Positions 17,118 through 26,315 are shown, counted from the stretch's first letter. The stretch: 52,954 bases of DNA from DATEPR01 sp036502345 (GCA_036502345.1 DASXYT010000409.1:1-52954); one strand, 5' to 3'. Made by a program: numbers and translations. The notes: generated by a model from the letters alone, not told the origin.

Positions 17118-18059
17118 GTGATCGTGACGGTGACCCTCAACCCCAGCGTGGACCGCACCGTCGAGGTACAGGCGCTGCGCAGGGGTGGCGTGCACAGGGT
17201 GACCGCTGAACACGTGCACGCGGGCGGCAAGGGCATCAACGTGACTCGTGTGCTGTGTGCCCACGGCGCCCGCTCCAGGGCCGTGCTGCCGGTCGGCGGC
17301 GGCGAGGGCCACCAACTGGTCGACATGCTCGCCACCGCGGGCGTCGAGTTCGTCGCCGTACCCGTCACCGCGCCTGCCAGGAGCAACATCGCGGTCGCCG
17401 AGCCGGACGGCACCGTCACCAAGATCAACGTCGCTGGTCAGCCGCTGTCCGCCGCCGAACTGGACGCGTGCTGCGCCGCTGTGCTGGCCGGCGCCGCCGA
17501 GGCGGACTGGATCGTCGCAGGCGGCAGCCTGCCCTTCGGCGTCCCGGACACGTTCTACGCCGACCTCGTCGACCTGCTGCGGCCCACCGGGGTCCCGGTC
17601 GCCGTGGACACCAGCGGCCCCGCCCTGCTGGCAGCGATCAAGGCGGGCCCGGCGCTCGTCAAGCCCAACCGCGAGGAACTGGAGACAGCCGTCGGCGGCA
17701 GGCTGCGCACCGTCGGCGACGTTGTCGCGGCCGCCGACGAACTGCGCACCGCCGGTGCCGGCACGGTGCTGGCCAGCCTCGGCAGGGACGGCGCCGTGCT
17801 GGTCGACCAGGCAGGCCAGTGGTACGGCGAAGCACCGGCTCAGCCGCGCAGCGCTGTCGGTGCCGGCGACGCGATGCTCGCCGGTTTCCTCTACGGCGGC
17901 GCGGTCGGCCCGGCCGCGCTCACCGTCGCGCTGGCCTGGGGCGCCGGAGCCGCGTCACTGCCGGGCAGCCGGATGCCCGGGCCCGCCGACGTCCGCACCG
18001 ACCTGGTGCGCGTGTACGAACGAATCGACGCCGATCGACGCCTCACCGACGAAAGCTGA
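17118..18059 (+). CDS. fruK: PfkB-family sugar-phosphate kinase (1-phosphofructokinase/tagatose-6-phosphate kinase)
   Basis: Phosphorylates a ketose phosphate to the bisphosphate for aldolase cleavage. GTG 17118 is chosen because GGGGAGG lies upstream and the protein then begins VIVTVTLNPSVDRTVEV, the standard N-terminus of 1-phosphofructokinase and LacC. The sugar-binding AGGKGINVTRVL and the catalytic GAGDAMLAGFLYG (Asp base) are present. 313 residues. It is the first gene of a four-gene unit with EIIB, EIIA and a zinc polyol dehydrogenase, so its true substrate may be the ketose phosphate made from a hexitol phosphate (fructose- or tagatose-phosphate) rather than fructose-1-phosphate. Confidence 0.85.
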   Translation: MIVTVTLNPSVDRTVEVQALRRGGVHRVTAEHVHAGGKGINVTRVLCAHGARSRAVLPVGGGEGHQLVDMLATAGVEFVAVPVTAPARSNIAVAEPDGTVTKINVAGQPLSAAELDACCAAVLAGAAEADWIVAGGSLPFGVPDTFYADLVDLLRPTGVPVAVDTSGPALLAAIKAGPALVKPNREELETAVGGRLRTVGDVVAAADELRTAGAGTVLASLGRDGAVLVDQAGQWYGEAPAQPRSAVGAGDAMLAGFLYGGAVGPAALTVALAWGAGAASLPGSRMPGPADVRTDLVRVYERIDADRRLTDES

Positions 18060-18069
18060 GGGAACCGAC

Positions 18070-18375
18070 ATGAGCACTATCAACGGTGCCGACGTGAAGA
18101 AGATCGTCGTCGCGTGCGATGCCGGCATGGGCAGCAGCGTGATGCTGGCAGCGCAGTTGGCCAAGTCGCTGAAGAAGTACAAGGTGCGCGTCGAGCACAC
18201 GCCGGTCAACGACATCCCGGCCGACGCTGATGTCGTGCTGTGCCAGGAGATCCTGCTGCCCAGGGCCAGGAAGTCAGCGCCGGACAAGGTGATCCTCGGC
18301 TTCCAGCTGTTCCTCGGCGACCCGCTGTTCGGCCGCGTCGAGCAGGCGATCAAGGACGGTGGGCAACTTGGCTGA
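18070..18375 (+). CDS. PTS EIIB component (mannitol/galactitol type)
   Basis: 101-residue phosphocarrier domain. The phosphorylatable Cys16 sits in VVACDAGMGSSVMLA, the P-loop typical of the mannitol/lactose/galactitol EIIB fold. It begins 11 nt after the kinase stop. In a standard system it takes phosphate from EIIA and passes it to the sugar bound in EIIC, but no EIIC gene is found in this operon or in the window. Confidence 0.88.
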   Translation: MSTINGADVKKIVVACDAGMGSSVMLAAQLAKSLKKYKVRVEHTPVNDIPADADVVLCQEILLPRARKSAPDKVILGFQLFLGDPLFGRVEQAIKDGGQLG

Positions 18376-18814
18376 CGTGCTCACCGCCGACGCCGTCCGG
18401 CTCGGCCTGCGCGCCGCTGACAAGCACGACGCGATCAGCCAGTGCGGCCAGGTGCTGCTGGCGATCGGCGCCGTCGAGGCGCCCTACCTGCCCGCCATGC
18501 ACGAGCGGGAGACATCCATCTCCACCTACATCGGCGAGCAGGTGGCCATCCCGCACGGCACCGACGCGTCCCGCGCACACGTGCTGCGTACCGCTATCGC
18601 CGTGTTGCAGTTCCCGGACGGCGTGGACTGGAACGGCAACGACGTGCGGCTGTGCATCGCGATCGCGGCCGACGGCGACCAGCACGTGAAGCTGTTGTCG
18701 GCGCTGGCCACGGTCCTGCTCACGCCGGGCAAGGGCGAACAACTGCGCGGTGCCACCGACGTGCCCACCGTCCTGACCCTGTTGCACCAGACCGACGAGG
18801 AGATTTCGGCATGA
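18359..18814 (+). CDS. PTS EIIA component (mannitol/fructose type)
   Basis: Accepts phosphate from HPr on His66, in VAIPHGTD, and passes it to EIIB. About 150 residues. The start is uncertain: GTG 18359 overlaps the EIIB gene by 17 nt; TTG 18368 or GTG 18377 are alternatives that still keep the whole domain. The stop overlaps the dehydrogenase start (ATGA). Family PTS_EIIA_2 (mannitol/fructose). Confidence 0.87.
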   Translation: MGNLADVLTADAVRLGLRAADKHDAISQCGQVLLAIGAVEAPYLPAMHERETSISTYIGEQVAIPHGTDASRAHVLRTAIAVLQFPDGVDWNGNDVRLCIAIAADGDQHVKLLSALATVLLTPGKGEQLRGATDVPTVLTLLHQTDEEISA

Positions 18815-19854
18815 AGGTCGCCAGGTTCTACGCGCCGGGAGACGTGCGGATCGAGGACGCCGACGAGCCGGTGGCCGGGCCTGGCGAGCTCAAGCTACGT
18901 GTCCGCGCGTGCTCCACCTGCGGTACCGACGTCAAGATCTTCCGGTTCGGCCACCACCACATCGTGCCGCCGAGGGTGATCGGACACGAGATCGCGGGCG
19001 AGGTGGTGCAGGTCGGTGACGGCGCGACCGGCGGCTGGCAGGTCGGCGACCGCGTGCAGGTGATCGCGGCGATCCCCTGTGGACGGTGCCAGGACTGCCT
19101 ACGTGGCTGGCAGACCATCTGCCCCAACCAGGTCTCCATGGGCTACCACTACGACGGCGGGTTCGCCGAGTACATGGTCGTCCCGGCGAACGTCCTTGCC
19201 GTCGACGGGGTGCACCGGATTCCGGACGGGCTGGACTACGTCTCCGCGTCCATCACCGAGCCGCTGGCGTGCGTGCTCAACGGCCAGGAGATCGCGGGTG
19301 TCGGCGACGGCGACACCGTCGTCGTGGTCGGCGCCGGCCCGATCGGCTGCCTACACGTCCGGCTGGCCAGGGCACGCGGTGCCCGGCAGGTGTTCCTCGT
19401 CGAACTGAACGCCACGCGCCTGGCCATGGCAGCAGGCCTTGTCCAGCCGGACGCCGCGATCTGTGCAGGCGAGACCGACGCCGTCGACGAGATACGCAAG
19501 CTGACCGACGGCAGGGGAGCCGACGTGGTGATCACGGCGGCGGCATCCGGCCAGGCGCAGCAGGACGCGCTGCAGATGGCCGCGCGGCGCGGCCGACTGA
19601 GCTTTTTCGGCGGCCTACCGAAGGACAATCCGGTGATCGCGCTGGACTCGAACCTGGTGCACTACCGCGAGCTGACCATCGTGGGCGCCAACGGTTCCAG
19701 CCCGGACCACAACCGCAGGGCACTGGACCTGATCGCGACCGGCGCGGTGCGGGTTGCCGACCTGGTGACGCACCGGATGCCGCTGACCGACGTGCTGGCC
19801 GCGATCGACACCGTGGCGAAGGGCGAGGCGATCAAGGTGACCATCCTGCCCTGA
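18811..19854 (+). CDS. Zinc-dependent polyol dehydrogenase (sorbitol/galactitol-phosphate dehydrogenase type)
   Basis: Medium-chain NAD(P)-dependent dehydrogenase, 347 residues. The catalytic zinc ligand Cys37 lies in STCGTD and GHEIAGEV follows. The structural zinc Cys set is CGRCQDCLRGWQTIC and the nucleotide-binding motif is GAGPIG. GAGGAG precedes ATG 18811, which overlaps the EIIA stop. Operon logic: hexitol taken up as hexitol phosphate, oxidised here to ketose phosphate, then phosphorylated by the PfkB kinase. GatD and sorbitol dehydrogenase are the nearest known roles; the exact polyol cannot be told. Confidence 0.87.
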   Translation: MKVARFYAPGDVRIEDADEPVAGPGELKLRVRACSTCGTDVKIFRFGHHHIVPPRVIGHEIAGEVVQVGDGATGGWQVGDRVQVIAAIPCGRCQDCLRGWQTICPNQVSMGYHYDGGFAEYMVVPANVLAVDGVHRIPDGLDYVSASITEPLACVLNGQEIAGVGDGDTVVVVGAGPIGCLHVRLARARGARQVFLVELNATRLAMAAGLVQPDAAICAGETDAVDEIRKLTDGRGADVVITAAASGQAQQDALQMAARRGRLSFFGGLPKDNPVIALDSNLVHYRELTIVGANGSSPDHNRRALDLIATGAVRVADLVTHRMPLTDVLAAIDTVAKGEAIKVTILP

Positions 19855-19871
19855 GAGCTCTGACGAGAACC

Positions 19872-21467
19872 TCAGCCGCCGCCCACGTTCATGCCCGGCA
19901 TGTTCGGCATCGTGGTGGCAGGCGACCCGGTGCCACCCATGTTGGTCGGCTTCCCCGTCATGTCCATACCCATGCCGGGCGTGCTGGAGCCCATGTAGGC
20001 GTAGGTCATGATGTCGTCCTCGGTGAGGTTGGCGGGCGAGCCGACCGGCGACAACACGTGCACCAGGCCCGACTTGGCGAAACTCAACGTCACCTGGAGC
20101 GGCTGGTGGGTCTTGGTGAGCGCCCCGAGCCCACTGACCAACAGGTGCGGTCCGGTGCTGCTGAACGCCACGCTGCCGTGGGCCGGCACGGTGATCGTGT
20201 CGGCTCCGGTGCAGAACTGGTTGGCGCACACCGAGACGCCCTTCGCGGCGATGGCGGTCTGGAACTCGACGCCCGCCGACACCAGCGTGTCGGCGCCGTC
20301 GCCGGTGTTGGTGAGGGTGAAGTAGACCGGTGCCTGTGCCGCGTTGCCGGCCGGCGTGTACACGGCCGTGATGGCCAGGTGCGCCGGTGGCGTGACCCTG
20401 GCGGTGCCCCACTGCAGCAGCCCGACGCCGACGATCGCCACCGCCGTGATGCCGGCCATGGCCGACGTCCGCCAGGCCGGCGCCCTGGCCAGTTCCGGTT
20501 CGTCGTCGTAGGCGCTGACCGGCAGCGGAGCGCCCAGCAGCGCGAGTGCGAGCAGGACCAGCAACGGCCCGCTGTTCGGGTCGGTGGCCTGACCGGACAG
20601 CAGATCGCCGAAGCCCTGGCCGAGGAACCAGAACACGGTGGCCAGCACGGCGCCGACCCAGCCTGCGATGGTGCGCATCCGTGGCGTGCCCAGCGCGCAG
20701 AGGCCGACTGCGACCAGCACCACGAGCAGCAGCCAGTTGTCCTGGGTGCCGGCCGACAGCAGGTGGTTGGCGACCTGGTTGTTCAGCCCCATCTGCCACG
20801 CCGGCATGTCGCCACCGGTCAGTGACGTGGCCAGGTCGGTCGGGGTGTTCTGGCCGGGCAGGGCCTGCAGCACGGCGCCACCGACCCAGACCACGGCCCA
20901 CACCACCGGCGTGAACACGGCAGGCGGACCGGAACTGTCGTGCCACAGCCAGCCCCGCCAACCGGCGGGCGCGTCCTCGACCCGCTCCGGCCACACCACG
21001 ACGGCCAGCACGGCGTACAGCAGCACAGCGCCGGGTGCACCGGTGAGCAGGCTGCCGTGGCCACTGGCCACACCGCCCAGCCCTTCGCCGAAGTACCAGA
21101 CGCCGAGCGCCCAGCCGATCGACGCGGCCAGCGTGAGCCGGACCAGCGGGCGGATCAGCAGGCCGACGCCGAGCGCCAGCTGGATGATCGCGAACACCGC
21201 GTTCCACGGTGCGGGGTGGGCGCCGACCAGTCCGGCCATCCAGTGCACGCCTGCGGCCACCCAGCCCGGCTGCCCGTCACCTGCCGGGGCGAGGACCTGA
21301 CCTGCGAAACCGGACCCGAACATGAACGGCTGGAGCTGCAGTACGCCGTCCAGCAGCCACAGGATGCCCAGCGTGATCTGCAGTCCACGCCGGGTCACCC
21401 TGGTGCGCGGAGGTGGTGGCGGTTCGACATCCACTTCCGCCAGCGGCCTGTCGTCCAGATCCGTCAT
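19872..21467 (-). CDS. DoxX-like membrane protein fused to a PCuAC-like copper domain with Met-rich tail
   Basis: 531 residues. The N-terminal ~330 residues hold about eight hydrophobic segments with DoxX/DoxD-like features (LGILWLLDGVLQLQPFMF; LGVGLLIRPL). After a further membrane segment (~345-362), an extracytoplasmic domain resembles the PCu(A)C copper chaperone fold: AVYTPAGNAAQAPVYFTLTN less one end, then GPHLLVSGL in place of the usual His-x-Met stretch. Canonical Met ligands look lost, and Cys414 and Cys419 (CANQFC) are gained. The last ~45 residues contain nine Met (GMGMDM, NMPGM). Probable role: copper handling or thiol/copper redox at the membrane. It converges on the dehydrogenase gene 17 nt away and follows the His-motif protein gene by 25 nt. 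Confidence 0.78.
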   Translation of the reverse strand: MTDLDDRPLAEVDVEPPPPPRTRVTRRGLQITLGILWLLDGVLQLQPFMFGSGFAGQVLAPAGDGQPGWVAAGVHWMAGLVGAHPAPWNAVFAIIQLALGVGLLIRPLVRLTLAASIGWALGVWYFGEGLGGVASGHGSLLTGAPGAVLLYAVLAVVVWPERVEDAPAGWRGWLWHDSSGPPAVFTPVVWAVVWVGGAVLQALPGQNTPTDLATSLTGGDMPAWQMGLNNQVANHLLSAGTQDNWLLLVVLVAVGLCALGTPRMRTIAGWVGAVLATVFWFLGQGFGDLLSGQATDPNSGPLLVLLALALLGAPLPVSAYDDEPELARAPAWRTSAMAGITAVAIVGVGLLQWGTARVTPPAHLAITAVYTPAGNAAQAPVYFTLTNTGDGADTLVSAGVEFQTAIAAKGVSVCANQFCTGADTITVPAHGSVAFSSTGPHLLVSGLGALTKTHQPLQVTLSFAKSGLVHVLSPVGSPANLTEDDIMTYAYMGSSTPGMGMDMTGKPTNMGGTGSPATTMPNMPGMNVGGG

Positions 21468-21492
21468 CTCGCCCCTCAGTTCGTCGACCCGC

Positions 21493-22329
21493 TTACAAGC
21501 CCTGCGGGAACGTGTAGTTGGCGAACGGCACCACGGTACCCACGTCCAGCTGGATCACGCTGTGTGCGCCCAGCGGGATGTTCTTCGGGTCGCCGGTGAA
21601 CTTCTTGCCGTTGACGAACGCCGTGACGGCACCCTTGGCCGGGCCGACCTGGGTCGCGCTGATCGGCTGGCGCCACTCGTCGAAGAAGTTGCCAAGGGTG
21701 AAGGTGCGCTGGACCGGCGACTCGATGTGGATCACGCCGGTCTCGTCGTGCGTGTGCAGCCAGTAGAACTTGGCGCCACCGGCCACGAACGGGCCGTCAG
21801 CGGTCTGCTGCAGCTGGTAGGGCGGCACGATGCCGACGCCGTAGGGGAGCAGCTTGGGCTTGCCGTTGACGTAGATCGCCAGGTGCGCGTGCACGTGGAA
21901 GAGCACCTGCTCCTGCGAGTTGCTCTGGATGCCGTCCACGGCGTCGCCGGTGACCTCGCCCGCCGTGGACGCGAGGATGGCCTTGCTCGTGTCACCGGTG
22001 GCGGGGACGTTCGCCGACGCGTTCTGGTTCGCCTTCAGCACGCCGAACACGACGGCTGCCGCGACGAGCACCACGACCGCGACCGGCACGCCGACCCGGA
22101 GCCAGTTGCCGCTGCGGCCACGGGCGCCCTTGATGGCCCGCTGTGCGGCCACCGCTGACTGCTTGGGCGGCTTGCCGCCACGTCCCGGACCGCCGGTACG
22201 CCCGGTACCGGCGGTGCTGCCACCGCGTCCGGTGCTGCCGCTGCGGCTGGACGACGAGTTGCGTCCGCCAGCCGAACCGCGCCCGGCCGGCCGGGCCTTT
22301 CCGGTTCGACCCGAGCCACCCTGAGCCAT
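21493..22329 (-). CDS. Membrane-anchored protein with His-rich extracytoplasmic domain
   Basis: I do not recognise a named family. 278 residues: a ~75-residue Gly/Arg/Ser-rich basic cytosolic stretch, one membrane helix (77-99), and a ~175-residue outer domain. That domain carries histidines in metal-site-like spacing: His145/147/149 (FHVHAH), His192/194 (LHTHDE) and His201. ATG 22329 is the only reasonable start. It is the first gene of a two-gene unit with the DoxX-PCuAC fusion, so copper or another transition metal is a reasonable guess for the ligand. Confidence 0.75.
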   Translation of the reverse strand: MAQGGSGRTGKARPAGRGSAGGRNSSSSRSGSTGRGGSTAGTGRTGGPGRGGKPPKQSAVAAQRAIKGARGRSGNWLRVGVPVAVVVLVAAAVVFGVLKANQNASANVPATGDTSKAILASTAGEVTGDAVDGIQSNSQEQVLFHVHAHLAIYVNGKPKLLPYGVGIVPPYQLQQTADGPFVAGGAKFYWLHTHDETGVIHIESPVQRTFTLGNFFDEWRQPISATQVGPAKGAVTAFVNGKKFTGDPKNIPLGAHSVIQLDVGTVVPFANYTFPQGL

Positions 22330-23199
22330 CGCTGTGGGTTTCCTTATCTCTGGGCGACGGTCCCGCCGACGCGCACCACGTTCGACCCGGGGAAGTCACC
22401 CGAGCCGCTATCAGTCCTAGCGTACGGCCCGTCAACTCACTGTTTGCCGGCACCGGCAGATGTGCCGAATCGCCCGGTGCGTCGTGATCGACAACCGTGC
22501 CGGCCAGCGGTTGCCGCCCAGGTCGGTCACGGATTGTGTACGCGCCGGCGGACACGTAACGCGAATACCTGGGGGAGAAACCACGCCGTGGCCGAGAAAT
22601 GAAAACGGTCCGCCGGTGAAAACATCGGGCCGTCCGGCGGCGGCGAAATCCTGCTGTCCGTCAGGTGCCGGTGTGACCGGATAGGTGGACCCCGAACGGT
22701 AAGGCCGCCTGGTGCTTCGGCTGCCCACCTGAATCAGCCGCTGATCTCGCATCGTGTTGGGTAGGTTTCGCTCCGTCAGCACCCCGATGCGGTAGTTGCC
22801 TGCTCCACCATCGGACGGTTGCTAGACCATCCGGGTGACGTCAAGATCCACCACTCGGGTGCGATGCACGAAACGCACCGTTATGTCCGTTTAGTCGCGA
22901 CTCGCCGGTGGAATGCGCCATTGTCACGCCCGTTTACCTGTCCTACTATCACCGCCGCCGGCCTACCCAGCTTCCGTTGGGAAATGTCGGCTTGTCGTCA
23001 ATGGGTGAAAAGTTCTGGCGCGCCGGAGGTGTCACATATTGCCGTCCACCGTTCGCCGGGAATTGTCGATCATGTCGTCCGGCGGCGGCATCTGGCATCG
23101 ACATGTGGCACTGAGTAGTCAAACGGTTCTGCTCCGGCGTCGACACGCTCGGCAGCACCAGCATTGGTTGTTCTCCGAAACGACAGTGAAAAGTAGGCC
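22330..23199. other. 870-bp region without a supported gene
   Basis: Between the divergent His-motif protein gene and the sensor-kinase gene. Short open frames exist on both strands, but none has a ribosome site plus recognisable protein. The stretch 22840-23060 is less GC-rich and probably holds the conservon promoter. A structured segment at about 22560-22690 has scattered riboswitch-like boxes but no match I can defend. Confidence 0.5.
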
Positions 23200-25878
23200 G
23201 TGTCGATGACCGCGTCCCAGCCGCCGAACCCGCAAGACCCGCAGCCGGCAGCGGAGCGTCCGCAGGCGCCGCCGAGGCGGCCCGTCGGTGCTGCCCCGGC
23301 AACGCACCGGGTGACCGGGATGCGCTCGTGGTGGGCCGTGTTCGCGCAGTGGCGCAACTGGCGGTTGCCGGTCAAGGTGGCCGCCGTGCTCGCGGTGCCC
23401 GCCATCGCGGCCGTCGCGCTGGGCGCCATCCAGATCCACGGCAACATCGACAACGCGAGCACCTACACCCGGATCCAGCACCTGGTGTCGCTGCGTACCG
23501 CCCTGGTGCCGCTGACCACCGACCTGCAGAACGAACGCTGGCTCGCGGCGGAGAAGCTGGGCACGAAGACGGTCGTCAGCATCCCGGACTACTACACCCT
23601 GAACAACCGGGTGGACCAGGACGCGCTGAACGTCACGAAGGTCGGCAACGGGTTGCTCGACCCGAACACCGCGGCCGGCATCCGCTACCAGGGCCTGGCC
23701 GGCCAACTGGACGGCCTGGGCCTGCTGCACCAGCAGGCGCTCAACGGCGACGCGGACGCCGTCACCGTCATCTCCAACTACAGCAACGTGATCAGCTCGG
23801 TACTCGACCTGGACCAGGCGCTGAGCACCCAGCTGGGCGATCCGGGGCTGACCGGCACCGCGACCGGCATGACCGACCTCGAGGTGGCCCAGGAGCAGGT
23901 CCGCCAGCAGCAGGCCATCGTCGCCGTGATCATCTCGCGCGGCGACCTGCAGGATGTCGAGCTGACCACGCTGAACGCGTCGGACGTGCTGCTCGGCGAC
24001 CGCATCGAGGACTTCCAGGTGGTCGCGACGCCCACCGAACTGGCCAGCTACCAGCAGGCGCCGGTGATCAGCGCGGTGAACGCGAGGGAGGCGTTCGCGC
24101 AGACCGTCCTGTCCAACGGCCAGACGCTGCTGGAGGTGGGCAACCAGACCGGCAACGGCGCTTCGATCGGCGTGTCCGCGTCGGCCTGGATCGGGGCGTC
24201 GGACTCGGCGGCGACGCGCCTGGCCGGCATCACGAGGACACTGGCCGACGGGCTTGGTTCCACATCGGCGAACCTGCGGTACCGGGCGACCGACGCGGCC
24301 GGCATCGAGGCGGCGATCGTGATCGCCGTGCTGCTGCTGGCCCTGGCCATCGGCATCGTGATCGGGCGGCACCTGCTGCGGTCGCTGAACATCCTGCGCC
24401 GCACCGCGCTGGAGGTCGCTGAGCACCGGCTGCCGGACGTCGTGGCCAGCATCGACAGCGGCAACATGGAAGGGCTGGAGATCGAGCCGGTCCCGGTGCA
24501 CACCCACGAGGACCTCGGCCAGCTGGCCAGGGCGTTCGACGCCGTGCACGCGCAGGCGGTGAGCTCCGCCGTCGGCCAGGCGAACCTGCGGGCCAACCTG
24601 CGCAACATCTTCGTCAACCTGTCCCGGCGCAGCCAGAGCCTGGTCGAGCGCCAGTTGCGGCTGATGGAGAAGCTGGAACGCAACGAGGAGGACCCGCAGC
24701 AGCTGGCCAACCTGTTCCGGCTGGACCACCTGGCCACCCGGATGCGGCGCAACAACGAGAACCTGATGGTGCTCTCCGGTGACGACCCGGCACGCCGGTC
24801 CGGTCACCCACTGCCGCTGGCCGACGTGCTGCGCGCCGCCGTGTCGGAGATCGAGCAGTACCAGCGCGTCGTGGTGCGGTCGACGCCGTCGGTGGACGTG
24901 CTCGGCTACGCGTCCGGCGACCTGGTCCGCCTGATCGCCGAACTGCTGGACAACGCCACGTCGTTCTCGCCGCCGAAGACGCTGGTGCGGATCGGTGGCC
25001 AGAGCTTCCCGGACGGCTCGGTGCGCATCGAGATCCGGGACGAGGGCATCGGCATGGCGGCCCCTGAACTGGCCGACGCCAATGACCGGTTGACGTCGAA
25101 GGACACCGAGGACGTGCCGGTGTCCCGGCAGATGGGCCTGTACGTGGTCGGCAGGCTGGCCAGGCGGCACTCCATCGACGTGTCGCTCGAGGTGGTCCAG
25201 GACGGCGGCCTGCTCGCGGTCGTGCAGGTGCCCACCGAGTTGGTCAAGCCGGGCAGCGGCCCGGTGCGGCCTGCGGACAACGGTGTGGTGATCAACGGCA
25301 ACGGAGCCGCCAATGGTCACGCCGTCAACGGGAACGGCCTGAACCGGTACGGCCTGAACGGGCACAGCCTCAATGGCGGTGAGACGAACGGCAACGGCCA
25401 CGCCACCAACGGCCTGCTGCCCGTGTTCGGCACCGTCGACCCGCCGTCCCGGCCGGACCTGCCGGTGGTGCCGGCGCCGGTCGAGCCGGAATGGGGTTCG
25501 TTCGCCGGGGGTATCGGCGACACGGCGGTGAACCTGGGCCCGTCCGGCTTCACGTGGTTCAACACCAAGGGCGCCCAGGAGACGGCACCCGTCCCTGAGC
25601 AGCCGGCACCGGGCCCGGCCAGCTTCACGGCGGTCGGCCTGCCACGCCGGGTGCCCAAGACACACGCGGTGCCCAGCCTGGTGCCACCGGGCAGCCACCG
25701 GTCCGGCCCGGTCCGGCAGCGGGCCGACGCCCCGGCTCGCCATGCCGCCAACAGCGAGCCGACGCCACGGAACCCGGCCAGGGCACGGGGTTTTCTGAAC
25801 GACTACCAAGCCGGCATCCGGCAGGGGCAGCCCGGCCCGAACGCTGAGAACGGACAAGGGGAGGCGGGCCAGCGATGA
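23200..25878 (+). CDS. Conservon sensor histidine kinase with NIT-type sensor domain (CvnA-like)
   Basis: Membrane sensor kinase, 892 residues. A Pro-rich N-terminus precedes TM1 (57-79) and an outer nitrate/nitrite-sensing-like helical domain (~80-365). TM2 (~367-390), a HAMP-like region, the phospho-acceptor His510 in LDHLATRMRR and a HATPase domain follow, the last with the N-box Asn585 (ELLDNATSFSPP) and G-box DEGIGM. The C-terminal ~190 residues are low complexity: an Asn/Gly/His-rich run (NGNGAANGHAVNGNG) and Pro-rich tail. GTG 23200 is used; ATG 23206 is equally possible. The stop overlaps the roadblock gene (ATGA). In Streptomyces conservons this kinase acts with CvnB, CvnC and the GTPase CvnD in a G-protein-like switch. 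Confidence 0.9.
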   Translation: MSMTASQPPNPQDPQPAAERPQAPPRRPVGAAPATHRVTGMRSWWAVFAQWRNWRLPVKVAAVLAVPAIAAVALGAIQIHGNIDNASTYTRIQHLVSLRTALVPLTTDLQNERWLAAEKLGTKTVVSIPDYYTLNNRVDQDALNVTKVGNGLLDPNTAAGIRYQGLAGQLDGLGLLHQQALNGDADAVTVISNYSNVISSVLDLDQALSTQLGDPGLTGTATGMTDLEVAQEQVRQQQAIVAVIISRGDLQDVELTTLNASDVLLGDRIEDFQVVATPTELASYQQAPVISAVNAREAFAQTVLSNGQTLLEVGNQTGNGASIGVSASAWIGASDSAATRLAGITRTLADGLGSTSANLRYRATDAAGIEAAIVIAVLLLALAIGIVIGRHLLRSLNILRRTALEVAEHRLPDVVASIDSGNMEGLEIEPVPVHTHEDLGQLARAFDAVHAQAVSSAVGQANLRANLRNIFVNLSRRSQSLVERQLRLMEKLERNEEDPQQLANLFRLDHLATRMRRNNENLMVLSGDDPARRSGHPLPLADVLRAAVSEIEQYQRVVVRSTPSVDVLGYASGDLVRLIAELLDNATSFSPPKTLVRIGGQSFPDGSVRIEIRDEGIGMAAPELADANDRLTSKDTEDVPVSRQMGLYVVGRLARRHSIDVSLEVVQDGGLLAVVQVPTELVKPGSGPVRPADNGVVINGNGAANGHAVNGNGLNRYGLNGHSLNGGETNGNGHATNGLLPVFGTVDPPSRPDLPVVPAPVEPEWGSFAGGIGDTAVNLGPSGFTWFNTKGAQETAPVPEQPAPGPASFTAVGLPRRVPKTHAVPSLVPPGSHRSGPVRQRADAPARHAANSEPTPRNPARARGFLNDYQAGIRQGQPGPNAENGQGEAGQR

Positions 25879-26315
25879 CGCGGGAATCCCGACAGGTCAA
25901 CCAGTTCGGCTGGTTGATCGCCAACTTCACCGAGCGGGTGCCCGGGGTGGCGCACGCGGTGGTCGTGTCGGTGGACGGGCTGCTGCTGGCGGCGTCGTCC
26001 CGGCTGCCCGGGGACCGGGCCGAGCAGCTGTCCGCCATGGCGTCCGGCGTGCTCGGGCTGACCCAGGGCGCGGCCCGGTGTCTGGACGGCGGCAACGTGC
26101 TGCGGACCGTGGTGGAGATGGACCGTGGCGTGCTGCTGCTGATGTCGATCCGGGACGGCTCGTGTCTCGCGGTGCTCGCGTCGCCGGAGTCCAGCGTCGG
26201 CCAGGTCGCGTACGAGATGACCGTGCTGGTCGACCAGGTCGGCCAGATCCTCACCCCCGAACTGCGTGCGGAGCTGCAGGTGTTGAAGAGATCAGCAGCG
26301 CGTCAGCCGGCGTGA
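25875..26315 (+). CDS. Roadblock/LC7-domain protein (CvnB-like)
   Basis: 146-residue roadblock/LC7 fold (QFGWLIANFTERVPGVAHAV ... VDGLLLAASSRL), known as a platform or regulator for small GTPases. ATG 25875 overlaps the kinase stop by 4 nt. Second member of the conservon; in the standard set it binds the GTPase CvnD, which is absent here. Confidence 0.92.
   Translation: MTRESRQVNQFGWLIANFTERVPGVAHAVVVSVDGLLLAASSRLPGDRAEQLSAMASGVLGLTQGAARCLDGGNVLRTVVEMDRGVLLLMSIRDGSCLAVLASPESSVGQVAYEMTVLVDQVGQILTPELRAELQVLKRSAARQPA

Noticed and set aside
22460..22684. 74-codon plus-strand open frame
   Set aside because: No ribosome site, unusual composition and no recognisable product.
22560..22690. Riboswitch (c-di-AMP/ydaO-like boxes GGGGGAGAAACCA, GGTGAAAAC and GTCCGTCAGG)
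   Set aside because: Boxes are only loosely alike, I could not fold the conserved stems, and the next plus-strand gene is 500 bp away. A covariance-model search would decide.
22822..22829. CTAGACCA as a second dre site
   Set aside because: Only one half-site matches the DasR element; the other half has no matching bases.
23119..25857. 912-codon minus-strand open frame opposite the sensor kinase
   Set aside because: Translation is Arg/His/Val-rich with no domain, and it is fully covered by the well-supported kinase gene.
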